Of a stretch of 64,000 bases of DNA, positions 63,848 through 64,000 are shown piece after piece. The position numbers were made by a program, and so were the translations under genes. Under the pieces are notes generated by a model. The model saw only the letters and a list, made by a program, of their open reading frames with translations, made no database searches and was not told the origin of the DNA. The first letter of the stretch is position 1; each line of letters begins with the position of its first letter. Source of the DNA: Candidatus Methylomirabilota bacterium (GTDB lineage: Bacteria; Methylomirabilota; Methylomirabilia; Methylomirabilales; Methylomirabilaceae); contig JAGWQH010000029.1 of the NCBI GenBank assembly GCA_028870115.1, forward strand, positions 1 to 64,000. Direction: 5' to 3'.

Positions 63848-64000
63848 CTCCAACTCTCCCGCCGATGCCAAGCCGATGCAGCAGCGCATCCGTCCTGGTC
63901 CGGCCCGGTTGCGCAAGGAAGCATCGAAGATCCTCGATCTCGTCGATGTCCAGCGCGAGGTTGGGGAGTTCGCAGATCTCGCATGGCAGACCCTTGGCCT
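63831..64000 (-). CDS. cofC: CofC-like guanylyltransferase, C-terminal part (cut by window edge)
   Basis: The open frame enters from the right window edge on the minus strand and ends at TGA 63831-63833. The end reads GLPCEICELPNLALDIDEIEDL, RCFLAQPGRTRTDALLHRLG, with the D-I-D pair near the close that is common at the ends of 2-phospholactate guanylyltransferases. Identity rests on this and on the following cofE gene. Only 56 residues are visible. Confidence 0.65.
   Translation of the reverse strand, partial: AKGLPCEICELPNLALDIDEIEDLRCFLAQPGRTRTDALLHRLGIGGRVGVGTGA

Overview
The window is GC-rich bacterial chromosome from a Gram-negative-type cell. It carries hopanoid-associated transport genes (hpnN, hpnM), a LolA/Mla-style periplasmic protein family, two NtrC-type two-component systems, de novo NAD synthesis, queuosine tRNA modification, coenzyme F420 genes (cofE and the end of cofC) and a pyrophosphate-type phosphofructokinase. 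My best guess is a member of the NC10 / Methylomirabilota group or a close relative; this rests on overall gene style and is not checked by any search. Nearly every base up to 22 kb, and most of the rest, is coding.

Layout. (1) 1-1.9 kb: end of a tldD-like gene and a complete tldE/pmbA-like gene. (2) 1.95-10.3 kb: a tight, mostly overlapping run of eight genes: flippase-like membrane protein, HAD phosphatase, nucleotidyltransferase, ATP-grasp ligase, class III aminotransferase, Gfo/Idh/MocA oxidoreductase, a two-domain CDP-alcohol phosphotransferase and myo-inositol-1-phosphate synthase. Together they look like a pathway that makes, modifies and translocates an inositol-derived (possibly aminated) phospholipid headgroup; this is the most interesting system in the window. 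(3) 10.3-16.5 kb, minus strand: acyl-CoA ligase, DUF309, hpnN, hpnM. (4) 16.8-22.3 kb, minus: a 37-residue membrane protein, a glycerophosphodiesterase, an alcohol dehydrogenase and nadA-nadC-nadB. (5) 22.3-24.2 kb: a small zinc-ribbon protein, a TetR regulator and about 800 bases without a gene but with strong hairpins. (6) 24.2-31.4 kb, plus: yebC, ruvC, ruvA, ruvB, DUF2905, queA, tgt, yajC, a PpiD-like chaperone. (7) 31.4-36 kb: an exported protein, a half-length TauE/SafE protein, a membrane metallophosphoesterase with a MITE-like element at its start codon, an alpha/beta hydrolase and a Nudix hydrolase. (8) 36-39.2 kb: GAF histidine kinase plus sigma-54 response regulator. (9) 39.3-46.9 kb: an accessory, lower-GC defence region: Phd/VapC, a small orphan protein, truncated restriction and Schlafen gene ends, a very large SF1 helicase-nuclease interrupted by one in-frame stop, radC and HicB/HicA. 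(10) 46.9-51.3 kb: panE, a permease, a second sigma-54 regulator and kinase. (11) 51.5-58.3 kb: a very GC-rich secA, then thiolase, DUF35, nitrilase-like and DUF1015 genes. (12) 58.3-64 kb: cysE, DUF1858, CCA-type nucleotidyltransferase with HD domain, tRNA-Gly(CCC), PPi-type phosphofructokinase, an exported helical protein, cofE and the end of cofC.

Short dispersed repeats are a recurring theme. Copies sit between genes and also, in frame, inside three enzymes (the Gfo/Idh oxidoreductase, the acyl-CoA ligase and QueA).
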